Shown here piece after piece: positions 5,036-5,882 of a stretch of 5,882 nucleotides of DNA. The stretch is from Chloroflexota bacterium. Lineage in GTDB: Bacteria; Chloroflexota; Dehalococcoidia; Lucifugimonadales; JACPCL1. The number at the start of each line of letters is the position of its first letter. The stretch's first letter is position 1. The notes under the pieces were generated by a model, which had not been told where the DNA came from, searched no databases, and saw only the letters and a program-made list of their open reading frames with translations. Location: positions 1 to 5,882 of the forward strand of contig JACQUH010000199.1 in assembly GCA_016210375.1 (NCBI GenBank). The letters are read 5' to 3'. The translations under genes were made by a program, and so were the position numbers.

Positions 5036-5106
5036 GCCTCTCGTTGCACACGGCGCAGAGCCGCCTCCTAGGACGTCTCCACGATCGCTCTGGGCGCAGC
5101 CCTCGT

Positions 5107-5882
<776 letters not shown>

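Noticed and set aside
4984..5049. Longer start (GTG 5049) for the Panacea-like protein
   Set aside because: It would run through the candidate promoter and the GGGAGG site, and adds residues unlike the family.

Overview
The window looks like bacterial chromosomal DNA. It holds two housekeeping genes at the edges and a more accessory-looking block between them. TypA and leucyl aminopeptidase place it in Bacteria. The moderately high GC flanks, the extended -10 element and the nested CCC/GGG-rich intergenic repeats fit a Chloroflexota-like (for example Dehalococcoidia) genome, but that assignment is only a guess and no taxonomic marker is present.

Positions 1-145 contain a perfect 17-bp inverted repeat followed by nested imperfect palindromes, probably an intergenic repeat element. 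An extended -10 promoter (261-269) follows, and directly behind it a perfect terminator-like hairpin with six T (278-301). Then comes typA/bipA (328-2160, +), a complete ribosome-associated GTPase. A 320-bp intergenic stretch with only weak signals leads to a short Mre11/SbcD-like metallophosphoesterase (about 2481-3188, +). Its first catalytic motif lies upstream of any ATG, GTG or TTG, so it appears to use a non-canonical start codon.

The minus strand carries a tightly packed four-gene block read from right to left. It consists of a Panacea/YwgA-like protein (4983-4567), a proteasome-beta/HslV-like N-terminal threonine hydrolase (4563-3880), an AbiEii-like nucleotidyltransferase (3849-3334) and a 61-residue charged protein overlapping its 3' end (3395-3210). 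Gaps are 3 nt, 30 nt and a 62-nt overlap, and a candidate promoter with an inverted repeat lies just upstream (5006-5035). GC in the middle of this block (about 40-50% in sampled lines) is below that of the flanking aminopeptidase and typA (about 58-68% in sampled lines), which suggests acquisition. The block converges on the Mre11-like gene with 21 bp between stop codons.

At the right edge is the C-terminal catalytic half of an M17 leucyl aminopeptidase (5107-5882, -), cut by the window end.

The most interesting unit is the minus-strand block. It pairs an orphan proteasome-like peptidase, with no unfoldase in view, with a Panacea-like protein and a toxin-antitoxin-type nucleotidyltransferase pair. 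A regulated-proteolysis, toxin-antitoxin or defence role is inference only.
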